64,000 bases of DNA from an uncultured Candidatus Binatia bacterium (GTDB lineage: Bacteria > Desulfobacterota > Binatia > UBA9968 > JAJDTQ01): the NCBI GenBank assembly GCA_958295985.1, contig OY282432.1, positions 3,691,001 to 3,755,000 on the forward strand, given 5' to 3'. This document shows, piece after piece, positions 41,750 through 50,722 of this stretch; within the stretch, counting starts at the first letter, position 1; each line of letters opens with the position of its first letter. The notes beneath the pieces are model-generated. The model saw only the letters and a program-made list of their open reading frames with translations. It did not search any database and was not told where the DNA came from. Position numbers and translations under genes: made by a program.

Positions 41750-42343
41750 ATGCAAATCTGCTGCCTGGACCTGGAAGGCGTCCTCCTGCCGGAAATATGG
41801 ATCGCGGTCGCCGAGCACTATCACAACGACGACCTCAGACTGACCACACGGGACATCTCCGACTACGACCAGTTGATGCAACACCGGCTGAAGATCCTCC
41901 GGAAAAACCGGATACGGCTGGCCGACATCCAGGGCGTTATCGCCGGCATGGAGCCGCTCCCCGGCGCCAGGGCTTTTCTCGATGACCTCGGGCAGCAGTT
42001 TCAGGTGGTGGTGCTTTCGGACACCTACTACGAGTTCGCCATGCCGCTGATCCGGAAGCTGGGGAATCCGACGCTGCTGTGCAACTGGCTGACGGTGAGC
42101 CGGTCCGGGTACATCTCGGGCTACGTGCTGCGCCAACGGGACGGCAAACGCAAGGCTGTGAAGGCGTTCAAGGGCATCGGCTTCGGCGTGGTGGCGGCGG
42201 GAGACTCCTATAACGACCTGAGCATGCTGCGCACCGCCGACCGAGGAGTGCTGTTCAATCCACCGGACGCCATCACCAAACGCTACTCCGCCTTTCCGGT
42301 GGCGCGGGACTACCCGACGCTGGCGCGGTTGCTGAAACCATAG
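41750..42343 (+). CDS. thrH: ThrH-like bifunctional phosphoserine phosphatase / homoserine phosphotransferase
   Basis: The 197-residue HAD enzyme aligns throughout with ThrH of Pseudomonas (205 residues): CLDLEGVLLPEIWIAVAE at the start, LTTRDISDYDQLMQHRLKIL, DIQGVIAGMEPLPGA, VVVLSDTYYEFAMPLIRKLGNPTLLCN and FGVVAAGDSYNDLSMLRTADRGVLF. The motif I Asp is in DLEGV; ThrH can dephosphorylate phosphoserine and transfer phosphate to homoserine. It could complete serine synthesis with the serA operon. The ATG at 41750 is chosen because the family starts there. Confidence 0.9.
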   Translation: MQICCLDLEGVLLPEIWIAVAEHYHNDDLRLTTRDISDYDQLMQHRLKILRKNRIRLADIQGVIAGMEPLPGARAFLDDLGQQFQVVVLSDTYYEFAMPLIRKLGNPTLLCNWLTVSRSGYISGYVLRQRDGKRKAVKAFKGIGFGVVAAGDSYNDLSMLRTADRGVLFNPPDAITKRYSAFPVARDYPTLARLLKP

Positions 42344-42390
42344 GGGCATACACTCATCGACCGAGCAGAAACCCACCAAGGAGAACTTCC

Positions 42391-43782
42391 ATGCTGGACG
42401 TGCTGATTGCCAATGCCGAGATCATCAACGCCAACGGCCGCTACCGGGGATCCGTCGGCATCCGGAACGGGACCATCGCCGGGATCTATCAACCCGGCGC
42501 CGCGCCCGAGGCCGGCGAGGTGGTGGACGCCGCCGACCTGGCGCTGATACCCGGCGCGGTGGACATGCATTCGCATCACCGCGAGGGCGGCGAACCCGGC
42601 GGGTACGACTACAAGGAGAACATCCACACGGCCACGATGCAGTGCGCCGCCGGCGGGGTCACCACCTCCGTGGCCATGCCCAACGTGGTGCCGCCGCCCA
42701 ACACCGTACCGCGCCTCGAACAGTTGTTCGGGGTCTACGAGCGGGAGTCCATCATCGACTACAACGTCAACCCGGCGGGCACCATTCCGGACGAGATCCC
42801 CAAGCTGGCGCAGCAGGGCATCGCGGCGTTCAAGGTGTTCATGGTGGTGGACACGGGCCGGGACTACCCCCACATGCCGGGCATCGGCGTGCACGACCAC
42901 GGCAAGCTCATGGAGATCATGGAGGCATGCGCCGCGGCCAACGTGCCGCTGATGGTCCATCCCCACGACCAGGCGCTGATGGACCACATCGAGAAGAAGT
43001 TCTGGGACCGCGGGGAACGCGACTGTCTGGCCTACGCCAAGGCCTACGCCGCGCACGACGGCGTCATCTGGGAAACCGCGATCCAACTCCTCATCCGTCT
43101 GCAGCAGGCCACCGGCGTCCATCTCCATCTGCTCCACATCCAGACCGCGGGCAGCGTGGAAATGATCCGCCGCGCCAAGGCCAACGGCCAGCGGGTGAGC
43201 GCGGAGATCAACCCTTGGGCGCTCTTCCTGGGACCGGACTGGAGCGAGATCGAGCGGCTCGGCTCCTATGCCCTTTCCTACTGGGTGCCGGATGTCAACT
43301 CACCCGGCCTGTGGGGCGGATTGGGCGACGGCACCATCGACATCGTCGCCACCGACCACGCCCCGCACACGCGCGAGGAGAAGGAAATCGGCTGGGAGGA
43401 CGGCTGGAAGGCCCACACCGGGACGCCTTCGACGCAGTATTACCTGAGCCTCCTGTTCGACGCCGCCTCCAAGGGCAAGATCCCCCTGGAACGCGTGGTG
43501 GAGGCCACCTCCACCGGACCCGCGCGGATCTTCGGCGTCGAGAACAAGGGCCGCATCGAGGTGGGCTACGACGCGGATCTGGTGCTGGTGGACCTCAACG
43601 CGGAAAAGGAAATCCGCGACGAAGACGTGCTCAGTCTCATCGGCTGGACGCCGTATGCCGGCCGCAAGGTGCGGGGCGTTCCCGTTCGCACCTTCGTGCG
43701 CGGCGCCACCGTGTATCGGGACGGCAAGGTGGTGGGGCAAAAGGGCCACGGCCGCCAGGCGCGAGCCAAATACCCGGGCTAG
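42391..43782 (+). CDS. Dihydroorotase/dihydropyrimidinase-family amidohydrolase
   Basis: The 463-residue enzyme of the cyclic amidohydrolase family has PGAVDMHSHHREGGEPGG with the HxH metal motif, a carbamylated-Lys candidate in GIAAFKVFMVV, VPLMVHPHD and HLHLLHIQTAGSVEMIRRAK with histidine ligands, and the Asp in IVATDHAPHTREEKE. It may open hydantoins, dihydropyrimidines, allantoin or dihydroorotate; I cannot choose. Ribosome site AAGGAGAA lies 6 bases upstream. Downstream of thrH by 47 bases. Confidence 0.88.
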   Translation: MLDVLIANAEIINANGRYRGSVGIRNGTIAGIYQPGAAPEAGEVVDAADLALIPGAVDMHSHHREGGEPGGYDYKENIHTATMQCAAGGVTTSVAMPNVVPPPNTVPRLEQLFGVYERESIIDYNVNPAGTIPDEIPKLAQQGIAAFKVFMVVDTGRDYPHMPGIGVHDHGKLMEIMEACAAANVPLMVHPHDQALMDHIEKKFWDRGERDCLAYAKAYAAHDGVIWETAIQLLIRLQQATGVHLHLLHIQTAGSVEMIRRAKANGQRVSAEINPWALFLGPDWSEIERLGSYALSYWVPDVNSPGLWGGLGDGTIDIVATDHAPHTREEKEIGWEDGWKAHTGTPSTQYYLSLLFDAASKGKIPLERVVEATSTGPARIFGVENKGRIEVGYDADLVLVDLNAEKEIRDEDVLSLIGWTPYAGRKVRGVPVRTFVRGATVYRDGKVVGQKGHGRQARAKYPG

Positions 43783-43810
43783 GCAAGCGGGCTTCCTTCG
43801 ACGCCGCCCC

Positions 43811-43851
43811 GTTCCGCCCGTCCCGAGCTTGTCGAATACGGTGGACGGCGT
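43811..43851. repeat. Dispersed intergenic repeat containing CCCGAGCTTGTCGAA
   Basis: The short spacer between the convergent amidohydrolase and SDR genes holds a GTCCCGAGCTTGTCGAATAC motif. Sequences of the form CCTGAGCTTGTCGAAGG recur in intergenic DNA of many uncultured bacteria. I infer a decayed copy. Confidence 0.45.
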
Positions 43852-44607
43852 TCAGGCGATGAACACCCGGCCGCCGTCCACGTTGATCACCTGCCCGCTG
43901 ATCATGTCGCTGTCATCCGAGGCCAGAAAGGCCACGACGCCGTCGAGGTCCTTGGGATAGAGATGCCGCTCGATACAGCGCTGGCGCAGCATGTGGTCCG
44001 ACGGCGTCTCCGGCGCCTCCCGGACCTCCGAGGTGTCAACGCCCCCGGGCGCGATGGCGTTCACGTTGATGTTGAAGGGACCGAGATCAGTGGCCAGCGC
44101 ACGGGTCAGCCCGATGACGCCCATCTTGGACGACACGTACTGATGGCTCAGGGTGCGGCCGTGGAGCGCCACGCCCGAGCTGATGTTGATGATCTTCCCC
44201 TTGCCGGACCGTTTCATGTAGGGAACCACCGCCCGGGCGGCAAGAAACGTTCCCGTGAGATTGACCGCGATGATCCGGTGCCAGTCGGCCACGTCGGTCT
44301 CCTCGATGGGAACCCGCGGCGTGTTGCGCACGATGCCGGCGTTGTTCACGAGGATGTCGATGCCGCCGAAGTGATCGAAGGCCCTTTTCGCGCCCTCCAG
44401 GGTCTGTTCCTCCGAGGTCACGTCCATCTCCACCGCCAGGGCTTTTCTGCCCCGCTCCTCTACCAGGCGAGCCGTCTCCCCGACGCCCGCAACGCTTACG
44501 TCCGCGGCGCAGACGTGAGCGCCTTCCGCGGCCAATCGCAACGCGTACACCCGGCCCAGGCCCGTGGCTGCGCCGGTGACCAGCGCAACGCGATCTTCAA
44601 GTCTCAT
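43852..44607 (-). CDS. Short-chain dehydrogenase/reductase (FabG-like)
   Basis: The 251-residue classical SDR has TGAATGLGRVYA (cofactor loop), DILVNNAGI, a catalytic Ser in INISSGVALHG, YVSSK (Tyr-x-x-x-Lys) and the C-terminal DSDMISGQVINVDGG. An Asp after the second strand (CAADVS) favours NAD over NADP. The start at 44607 has GGAGC upstream; longer in-frame starts run through the next gene and are not real. Confidence 0.93.
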   Translation of the reverse strand: MRLEDRVALVTGAATGLGRVYALRLAAEGAHVCAADVSVAGVGETARLVEERGRKALAVEMDVTSEEQTLEGAKRAFDHFGGIDILVNNAGIVRNTPRVPIEETDVADWHRIIAVNLTGTFLAARAVVPYMKRSGKGKIINISSGVALHGRTLSHQYVSSKMGVIGLTRALATDLGPFNINVNAIAPGGVDTSEVREAPETPSDHMLRQRCIERHLYPKDLDGVVAFLASDDSDMISGQVINVDGGRVFIA

Positions 44608-44699
44608 GGCTCTGCTCCGTTTCTCCGCTGATCGGGTCCGGGACCACGGCAGGCGGAAGAACCCCGACGGCCAGTGCGCCGCCACCCGTCCGGGGGTAC

Positions 44700-45176
44700 T
44701 CAGGCCAGTTGACGCCGCTCCAGGTCCAGCAAGAACTTCTTGATGTCGAGGCCGCCGGCATAGCCCGTCAATCTCCCGTCTCCGCCAATCACTCGATGAC
44801 AAGGGACGATGATGGGAATCGGGTTGCGCCCGTTGGCCGCTCCCACCGCGCGCACGGCCCGGGGCTGCCCCATGGCCCGCGCCTGCTCGCCGTAGGAGCG
44901 GGTGGCGCCGTATGGGATATCCCGAAGCGCCGTCCACGTGCTCAACTGAAACGGCGTGCCGGACGGAGCCAGGGGCAGGTCGAATCGCCGCCGCCGCCCC
45001 TGGAAGTACTCGTCGAGCTGCCCTCTCGCATCCGCCACCACCGCACCGCCCTTTCGCCAACCGTCCGCGACCTTGCCGGGATGCCGTCCCTTCCGGAAAC
45101 TGATCATCCTGAGCGCCGTGTCGTCCGCCACGATCAGGAGCTCACCCACCGGGCTCTTCATCCAACCGTAATTCAT
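44700..45176 (-). CDS. ogt: Methylated-DNA-protein-cysteine methyltransferase (Ogt)
   Basis: The 158-residue repair protein removes O6-methyl groups from guanine on to its own cysteine. It has ATRSYGEQARAMGQPRAVRAVGAANGRNPI and the active-site motif IIVPCHRVIGGDG. The C-terminal GYAGGLDIKKFLLDLE completes it. No N-terminal Ada-type domain is present. Confidence 0.95.
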   Translation of the reverse strand: MNYGWMKSPVGELLIVADDTALRMISFRKGRHPGKVADGWRKGGAVVADARGQLDEYFQGRRRRFDLPLAPSGTPFQLSTWTALRDIPYGATRSYGEQARAMGQPRAVRAVGAANGRNPIPIIVPCHRVIGGDGRLTGYAGGLDIKKFLLDLERRQLA

Positions 45177-45474
45177 GCGCTCTCCCTAGCCACCTCACAA
45201 AAGAACTCACGAACGCGACCCGTATCGCTTGCCCGGGACGCTTCCCTGCAATGCGACCCTGCAACCCGAAAGTATACAGATGAACTCTTCCTCGTTGTGC
45301 CCCATTCGTTGTGCCCCATGTTTCCCACTGAAACTAGAACAAATCCATCTTTCTTCGCCAATCCGCCTCGCACCTCTAACAGGGCCACCGCGCGGGGAAG
45401 CCCAGCGGTTCTGGGCAACTTGTTGCACGCGCCACAGCAGTTCCTAGCCTTCCCGACATGACTAAATATGGCTA

Positions 45475-45510
45475 CTTGACAGTCACATCATATTAGGCTA
45501 TTAAGTCAAG
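45475..45510 (+). promoter_or_regulatory. Leaderless promoter and operator of the AbiE locus
   Basis: TTGACA (45476-45481) and TATTAA (45499-45504) sit 17 bases apart, a near-consensus sigma-70 promoter. The expected start site falls within one base of the ATG at 45512. The promoter is bracketed by an inverted repeat CTTGAC (45475-45480) and GTCAAG (45505-45510), a likely autorepression site. The rest of the 335-base gap back to ogt (45177-45474) holds no gene or motif I can name. Confidence 0.65.
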
Positions 45511-45511
45511 C

Positions 45512-46585
45512 ATGAACATACCATCTGAACCGAAGGCTATTCACGAGATCACTGAACGTCTCGCGGAATTGGTCGATCCCGATTGCCATGCGTTCCCCGC
45601 AAGAGTAAGCCGTCGGGACTCGCAAATCGATGCAGTGTTGCGTGCTGGCCGATTCGTCTTCGCGGTGGCTTGGAAGAGCGTCGGGTCAGCCGCATCGGTT
45701 GGCACCGTTATCAGGAAGGTCCGTTACGACACGGAAGAGATAAAGCAAACCGAATACCCGGAGGGACACGTGGTCCCGCTGATAACAGTCCCTTTCATGG
45801 GCCAGATCGGCCGTTATCGTTGTGCGGAATCCGGCGTAGCATGGCTGGACCTTTCTGGCAACGCACGTATCATTGCACCGGGGCTCCGAATCCTGATCGA
45901 TGGCCAGCCCAACCGGTACAAACAGCGAGGACGCCCGTCCACAGCCTTCGCTCCAATGAGTTCACGCATCACAAGGTGGCTGCTGATGCACCCGGACCGG
46001 CCCTTCACCCAGCGCGAACTCGCACGGGCAACCGGTACGGATGAAGGCTATACGAGCCGGGTGGTAGCCAGGCTCGATGATGAAGGACTGATCGTCCGGA
46101 ACGATACCGGGACTATCCAGCCCCGCGACCTCGACCTGCTGCTCGATGCCTGGCGGGAGGTCTACGATTTCACGAAGCATCACGTGCTGCGCGGCCACGT
46201 TGCGGCGCGTTCCGGCGACGCATTGCTGCGGCAACTGTGCGACGGATTGAACCGAGCATCCATCCCGTATGCCGCCACCGGCCTCTCTGCGGCGTGGAGC
46301 CTGGGTCGCTTCGCCGGTTTCAGGACCGTGAGCGTGTATCTCCAACAGGAACCCTCCTCCGACGTGGCCACGGCGCTGTCGTTTCGAGAGGACGCCCGCG
46401 GCGCCAACGTCTGGCTCGTCGTCCCGAACGACGAAGGGGTATTTCACGGTGCATCGACGTGGAACGGCATTCACTGCGTCCACCCGGTCCAGGCGTACCT
46501 CGACCTCCACGCCCATCCCGAACGAGCAAGAGACGTTGCGCGTGAGTTGAGGAGCGAGCATCTACACTGGAGGGCCGGTGACTGA
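45512..46585 (+). CDS. AbiEi-family antitoxin (type IV toxin-antitoxin, winged helix)
   Basis: The 357-residue protein pairs with a nucleotidyltransferase toxin. A winged-helix region lies near residues 150-195: RWLLMHPDRPFTQRELARATGTDEGYTSRVVARLDDEGLIVR. The N-terminal ~110 residues and the C-terminal half are less characteristic, and AbiEi proteins vary in length. In AbiE the antitoxin represses the operon, which the promoter-overlapping inverted repeat agrees with. It overlaps the toxin gene by 8 bases. Confidence 0.78.
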   Translation: MNIPSEPKAIHEITERLAELVDPDCHAFPARVSRRDSQIDAVLRAGRFVFAVAWKSVGSAASVGTVIRKVRYDTEEIKQTEYPEGHVVPLITVPFMGQIGRYRCAESGVAWLDLSGNARIIAPGLRILIDGQPNRYKQRGRPSTAFAPMSSRITRWLLMHPDRPFTQRELARATGTDEGYTSRVVARLDDEGLIVRNDTGTIQPRDLDLLLDAWREVYDFTKHHVLRGHVAARSGDALLRQLCDGLNRASIPYAATGLSAAWSLGRFAGFRTVSVYLQQEPSSDVATALSFREDARGANVWLVVPNDEGVFHGASTWNGIHCVHPVQAYLDLHAHPERARDVARELRSEHLHWRAGD

Positions 46586-47420
46586 CAAACCCACGACCGC
46601 TACCGGCTACGAACCCGATCACACCGAGTTCGTGCGGGCTACCTGTTTATACATCGCGACCAAGCTCGGCGACATCATGGATGAGTTGGTCGTGATCGGC
46701 GGTCTCGTCCCGTCGCTTCTGATCAAGCAGGAGGACCTGCCGGCCGAGGCCGATTCCCATGTCGGGACCATGGATCTCGACGTAGGGCTCACCCTCAAGC
46801 TACTCCTTGACGGTCGTTACCGTACCTTGACCGAGCGGCTGCGCAGTGCCGGGTTCGAACAGGACATGAGCGGCCAAGGCAATCCAACCCGGCAACGCTG
46901 GAAGATCGAGAGGCAGGAGAAGGTCACAGTCGATTTTCTGATTCCGCCGAGCCGTCCCGAGGACAGAGGCGGCCAGTTGCGTGACATTGAGCCGGATTTC
47001 GCGGCGTTTATCGCACCAGGGCTGCATCTTGCTTTCCTGGATCGCAGACGAGTCACACTCTCGGGCGGGACCATCCTCGGGGAAGAGGCTGCCAGGGCGG
47101 TGTGGGTATGCGGCCCGGGCGCCTATGTTGTGCTGAAGTCCCTCGCATTCCGATACCGTGGAGAGAACAAGGATGCCTATGATCTATACTATGTCCTCCG
47201 CAACTACGGAACGACCATCGACGATGTCGCTTCCTCGCTGAAGTCGTTGCTGCCCGACCCGTCTGCAAAGGAGGCATTGAGCATCCTGGAGCAGGACTTC
47301 AGTGAGCATGACCGCATAGGGCCACGGCGTGCGGCCGAGTTCCTCACCCAAGGTCCCGACGACGAGATCCAGGCCGATGTCGTGGGTTTCGTGAGACGAC
47401 TCCTCGAACGTTGCCGCTGA
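46578..47420 (+). CDS. AbiEii-type nucleotidyltransferase toxin
   Basis: The 280-residue protein shows the nucleotidyltransferase signature of AbiEii/AbiGii: VVIGGLVPSLL followed by GTMDLDVGLTL, where Asp-x-Asp coordinates metal, and VTVDFLIPP as the third acidic strand, and later ENKDAYDLYYVLRNYG. AbiE toxins transfer nucleotides to tRNA and abort phage infection. GTG start at 46578 inside the end of the antitoxin gene. Confidence 0.82.
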   Translation: MTDKPTTATGYEPDHTEFVRATCLYIATKLGDIMDELVVIGGLVPSLLIKQEDLPAEADSHVGTMDLDVGLTLKLLLDGRYRTLTERLRSAGFEQDMSGQGNPTRQRWKIERQEKVTVDFLIPPSRPEDRGGQLRDIEPDFAAFIAPGLHLAFLDRRRVTLSGGTILGEEAARAVWVCGPGAYVVLKSLAFRYRGENKDAYDLYYVLRNYGTTIDDVASSLKSLLPDPSAKEALSILEQDFSEHDRIGPRRAAEFLTQGPDDEIQADVVGFVRRLLERCR

Positions 47421-47505
47421 CCAACGAGGGAAAGAGCAGATGCGTCGCAAAGAGGCAGGGAACCGCGCGGTAGATTGACGCGTTCGAGGCGGACACGTTT
47501 GCCTG

Positions 47506-48579
47506 TCAGTCCTGGATTGGCACCATCCAGCCATGCCGGTCCGGCCGGCGGCCGAGTTGAATGTCCGACAGATCATCGAACAGACGCTGTGACAGCGGAC
47601 CCACCTCGCCGTCATGGACACGGACCCGCTCGCCTTTGTAGGACAGCTCACCCACCGGCGAGATGACCGCGGCGGTACCGGTGCCAAAGACCTCACGCAG
47701 CGTCCCGTTCCGCGCCGCGGCGAGCACTTCGCCGATGGTCACCGGCCGCTCGGCCACCTGCATGCCCTGATCCCTGGCAAGTTGCAACACGGAGTCACGC
47801 GTCACGCCTTCGAGCAGGGTGCCGGTGAGCGGCGGAGTCACGAGCTCGTCTCCGATCACGAACGCGATGTTCATCGAGCCGACTTCCTCGATGTATTCCT
47901 GATGCAGGCCGTCCAGCCACAGGACCTGGGCAAAGCCGGCCTGTTGGGCTTCTTCTGCGGCCATCAGGCTGCCGGCATAATTCCCCGCCGTCTTGGCTGC
48001 TCCGGTGCCGCCCCGCACCGAACGGGCGTAACGGTCCTCGACCCGGATGCGCAACGGCCTGAAGCCTTCCGAATAGTAGGCGGCCACCGGCGAGAGAATG
48101 ATGAAGAACCGGTAGGTGCGAGAGGGCTGCACGTGCAGGTCGGGGTCGCTCGCGAACGCCACCGGACGGATGTACAACGAGGTGCCCGGCGTACGCGGCA
48201 CCCAGTCCCGGTCCACTGCCACGAGCCGCTTGAGAGCGGTCAGGAACAGGTCGGGGTCGATGAACGGCACGCACAGCCGCGCCGCCGAACGGTTGAAACG
48301 GGCGATGTTCCGGTCGGGCCGGAACAGCCGGACGGCGTCATCCTGTCCGCGGTAGGCCTTGAGTCCTTCGAAAACGCTCTGCGCGTAGTGCAGCGCCACG
48401 GTGGCCGGCTCCAACGCCAGCGGGCCGTAGGGTACGATGCGCGGGTTGGACCAACCCGCGTCCACAGCCCCATCCATGAGGAACATGTGATCGGTGAACA
48501 CCTGGCCGAAGCCGAGTTGGGCGTCCCGTGGCCTGGCCTTTGGCTCCTGTACGCGTGTGACCGGAATCTCGATAGGCAT
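47506..48579 (-). CDS. ilvE: Branched-chain amino acid aminotransferase (type II)
   Basis: The 357-residue fold-type IV enzyme transaminates Leu, Ile and Val. It has LHYAQSVFEGLKAYRG, FRPDRNIARFNRSAARLC, PVAFASDPDLHVQPS, the Schiff-base lysine in GTGAAKTAGNYAGSLMA, LDGLHQEYIEEVGSMNIAFV, VTRDSVLQLARDQG and EVFGTGTAAVISPVG. A TTG at 48588 is spaced better from an AAAGG site, but the ATG at 48579 is used here. Confidence 0.94.
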   Translation of the reverse strand: MPIEIPVTRVQEPKARPRDAQLGFGQVFTDHMFLMDGAVDAGWSNPRIVPYGPLALEPATVALHYAQSVFEGLKAYRGQDDAVRLFRPDRNIARFNRSAARLCVPFIDPDLFLTALKRLVAVDRDWVPRTPGTSLYIRPVAFASDPDLHVQPSRTYRFFIILSPVAAYYSEGFRPLRIRVEDRYARSVRGGTGAAKTAGNYAGSLMAAEEAQQAGFAQVLWLDGLHQEYIEEVGSMNIAFVIGDELVTPPLTGTLLEGVTRDSVLQLARDQGMQVAERPVTIGEVLAAARNGTLREVFGTGTAAVISPVGELSYKGERVRVHDGEVGPLSQRLFDDLSDIQLGRRPDRHGWMVPIQD

Positions 48580-48608
48580 GGTCGTCAAAAAAAACCTTTG
48601 CTACGCCA

Positions 48609-49571
48609 ATGGTATCTACACACTCTGCCCGTCTCGGAAAAGCCCCGCTGAACCACGACGGGAGATTGACAGTGTATCATTTCCGCAACATAATCGCTGT
48701 GGGTTGCGCACTCGTGTGCTGTGTACGCGACCTCCGGCCGTGGGAGAAGACCGCCTGCCACGGCGTGGTCATCTTCATCCTGCTGCTCGTGCTGACGCCG
48801 CACTTCGGCCTCGCCATCCTTTCCTTCGGCACCGTGTGGTCGTTCAGCGTGCTGCCCGACGGTTACACCGTCGCGCACTACCTGCGGGTGCTCTCGACCT
48901 CGTTCGAGTTCATCACCAACACGCTTCTCTACGCCGGCCTCGCCGCGGCCATCGACGTGGTCTTCGGCACCGCCATTGCCTACGTCGTCTGGCGCACCCG
49001 GCTCATCGGCCGGCAATGGCTGGACTACGCCGCCATGGGGGCGGTGGCGATTCCCGGCGTGGTGCTGGGCATCGGTTATCTGCGCACGTTCTACGAGTTC
49101 AACGTGCCCATCGTCGACAAGCCCCTGGCGTCCTGGTGGGTGATCATCGTGGTTGCCCTGGCCATCCGGCGGCTGCCCTACGCGCTGCGCGCCTGCACCG
49201 CCGCGCTGCAGCAGATCAGCGTCATGCTCGAAGAGGCGGCCGAGAACCTGGGCGCGACCAAGGGCCGCACGGTCCGTCGCGTCGTCGTGCCGCTGATGTC
49301 GGGCGGCATCGTCGCCGGCTTCGTCACCAGCTTCGCCACCGCGTCGGTGGAGCTGTCCACGACCATCATGCTGGTATCGCAGGAATCGGACGGGCCGCTC
49401 GCCTTCGGCATCTACGAGTTCATGCAGTCGGCGGCCGGGCGCGGCCCCGGCGCGGCCCTCGGCATCATCGCCGTGGTCATCGTCGGGATCACCACCTACG
49501 TCTCGCACCGCATCATCCGGCGCAAGGAGACCCAGCGGGCGCCGGACGTGGCCGTCGTTGCGGGAGTCTGA
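48609..49571 (+). CDS. Iron(III)-type ABC transporter permease, apparently 5'-truncated (second half only)
   Basis: This 320-residue protein corresponds to the second half of a fused iron-type permease (FbpB/SfuB, about 550 residues). The permease loop is complete: LEEAAENLGATKGRTVRRVVVPLMSGGIVAGFVTSF (EAA-type motif), with ~6 hydrophobic segments from FILLLVLTPHFGLAILSF onwards. The first ~40 residues (MVSTHSARLGKAPLNHDG) are not permease-like. No gene for the first half or for a binding protein lies near. It may be a deletion remnant or a functional half-permease. One base separates it from the ATPase gene. Confidence 0.7.
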   Translation: MVSTHSARLGKAPLNHDGRLTVYHFRNIIAVGCALVCCVRDLRPWEKTACHGVVIFILLLVLTPHFGLAILSFGTVWSFSVLPDGYTVAHYLRVLSTSFEFITNTLLYAGLAAAIDVVFGTAIAYVVWRTRLIGRQWLDYAAMGAVAIPGVVLGIGYLRTFYEFNVPIVDKPLASWWVIIVVALAIRRLPYALRACTAALQQISVMLEEAAENLGATKGRTVRRVVVPLMSGGIVAGFVTSFATASVELSTTIMLVSQESDGPLAFGIYEFMQSAAGRGPGAALGIIAVVIVGITTYVSHRIIRRKETQRAPDVAVVAGV

Positions 49572-49572
49572 C

Positions 49573-50655
49573 ATGGCATCGGAAACCGCCGCCGGCGTCG
49601 TCATCGAGAAACTGAGCCTGGCCTACGATACCGCGGACGTGCTGAAGGACGTGGAACTGCGCATCGAACCGGGTGAGCTGTTCACCTTCCTGGGCCCGTC
49701 CGGCTCCGGCAAGTCCACCCTGTTGCGCTGCATCGCCGGCTTCGGCCCCATGCCCCGTGGGCGTATCCTGATCGGCGAGCGCGACGTGACACGGCTGCCG
49801 CCGTGGCGGCGCAACGTCGGCATGGTTTTCCAGTCCTACGCACTGTGGCCGCACATGACCGTGTACAAGAACGTCGCCTTCGGCCTCGAGGAGCGCAAGG
49901 TTCCGGCGGCGGAGATCCCGAAACGGGTCGAAGCAGCCCTGGATCTGGTGGGCCTCCTGAGCCTCGCCGACCGGCGTCCGTGGCAGCTTTCCGGCGGCCA
50001 GCAGCAACGGGTGGCGCTGGCCCGCACCATCATCGTCGAGCCTCGGGTCCTGCTCCTGGACGAGCCACTGTCCAATCTGGACGCCAACCTGCGGGTGCAG
50101 ATGCGCCGCGAGATCCTCGACCTTCAGCGGGAACTGAAGCTGACCACCATCTTCGTCACCCACGACCAGGAGGAGGCCAACACCATCTCGGACCGAATGG
50201 CCGTGCTGGACGACGGGGTCCTGCAACAGGTGGGCTTGCCCATGGACCTCTACGACAAGCCCGTCAACCGCTTCGTCGCCCATTTTCTCGGCACCGCAAA
50301 CCTGCTCGCCGGCCGCGTGGAGGCGGTGGACGGAGACACGCGCTTCATCGCGGCCGGCGGCATCGTCTTGCCGCTCACCAGCGGCAACCACGCGCCGGGA
50401 GACGGCCGGACCGCCATGTTCCGCCCGCAAGACGTAAGCATCGCCGTGCCGGACGGCGCGGTTGCCGCCGCTGCCTTCACCGGCCGGGTGCAGCACCGCG
50501 AGTTCCTCGGGAACCTGCTCCGGTACACCGTCGCGGTCGGCGACAACGCGTTGGTGGTGGACGACCCCCATCAATCGGGGCGCCGGGTTTTCGCCGCCGG
50601 CGACCAGGTTACCGTCACCCTCGACGTCAACCATATCCGGATCCTGACCGACTGA
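49573..50655 (+). CDS. ABC transporter ATP-binding protein (iron/polyamine/thiosulfate type)
   Basis: The 360-residue ATPase has Walker A GPSGSGKSTLLRCIAG, Q-loop MVFQSYALWPHMTV, signature LSGGQQQRVALART, Walker B VLLLDEPLSNLD, His switch FVTHDQEEA and a C-terminal TOBE region (FRPQDVSIAVPDG, FLGNLLRYTVAVG). The domain set matches the FbpC/PotA/CysA group. An alternative TTG start lies at 49558; the ATG at 49573 has GGGAG spaced six bases. Its permease partner upstream seems incomplete. Confidence 0.93.
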   Translation: MASETAAGVVIEKLSLAYDTADVLKDVELRIEPGELFTFLGPSGSGKSTLLRCIAGFGPMPRGRILIGERDVTRLPPWRRNVGMVFQSYALWPHMTVYKNVAFGLEERKVPAAEIPKRVEAALDLVGLLSLADRRPWQLSGGQQQRVALARTIIVEPRVLLLDEPLSNLDANLRVQMRREILDLQRELKLTTIFVTHDQEEANTISDRMAVLDDGVLQQVGLPMDLYDKPVNRFVAHFLGTANLLAGRVEAVDGDTRFIAAGGIVLPLTSGNHAPGDGRTAMFRPQDVSIAVPDGAVAAAAFTGRVQHREFLGNLLRYTVAVGDNALVVDDPHQSGRRVFAAGDQVTVTLDVNHIRILTD

Positions 50656-50722
50656 CGCAGCCGACTCGCCCGCATTCGGACTTGTCCGCTGGCCGCCCGA
50701 CTCCGGGCAGGCCGGAAACGGT

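Noticed and set aside
43852..45060. A 402-codon reading frame that would fuse the SDR with upstream sequence
   Set aside because: The upstream part is antisense or out of frame with ogt and is not protein-like; the SDR starts cleanly at 44607 with its own ribosome site.
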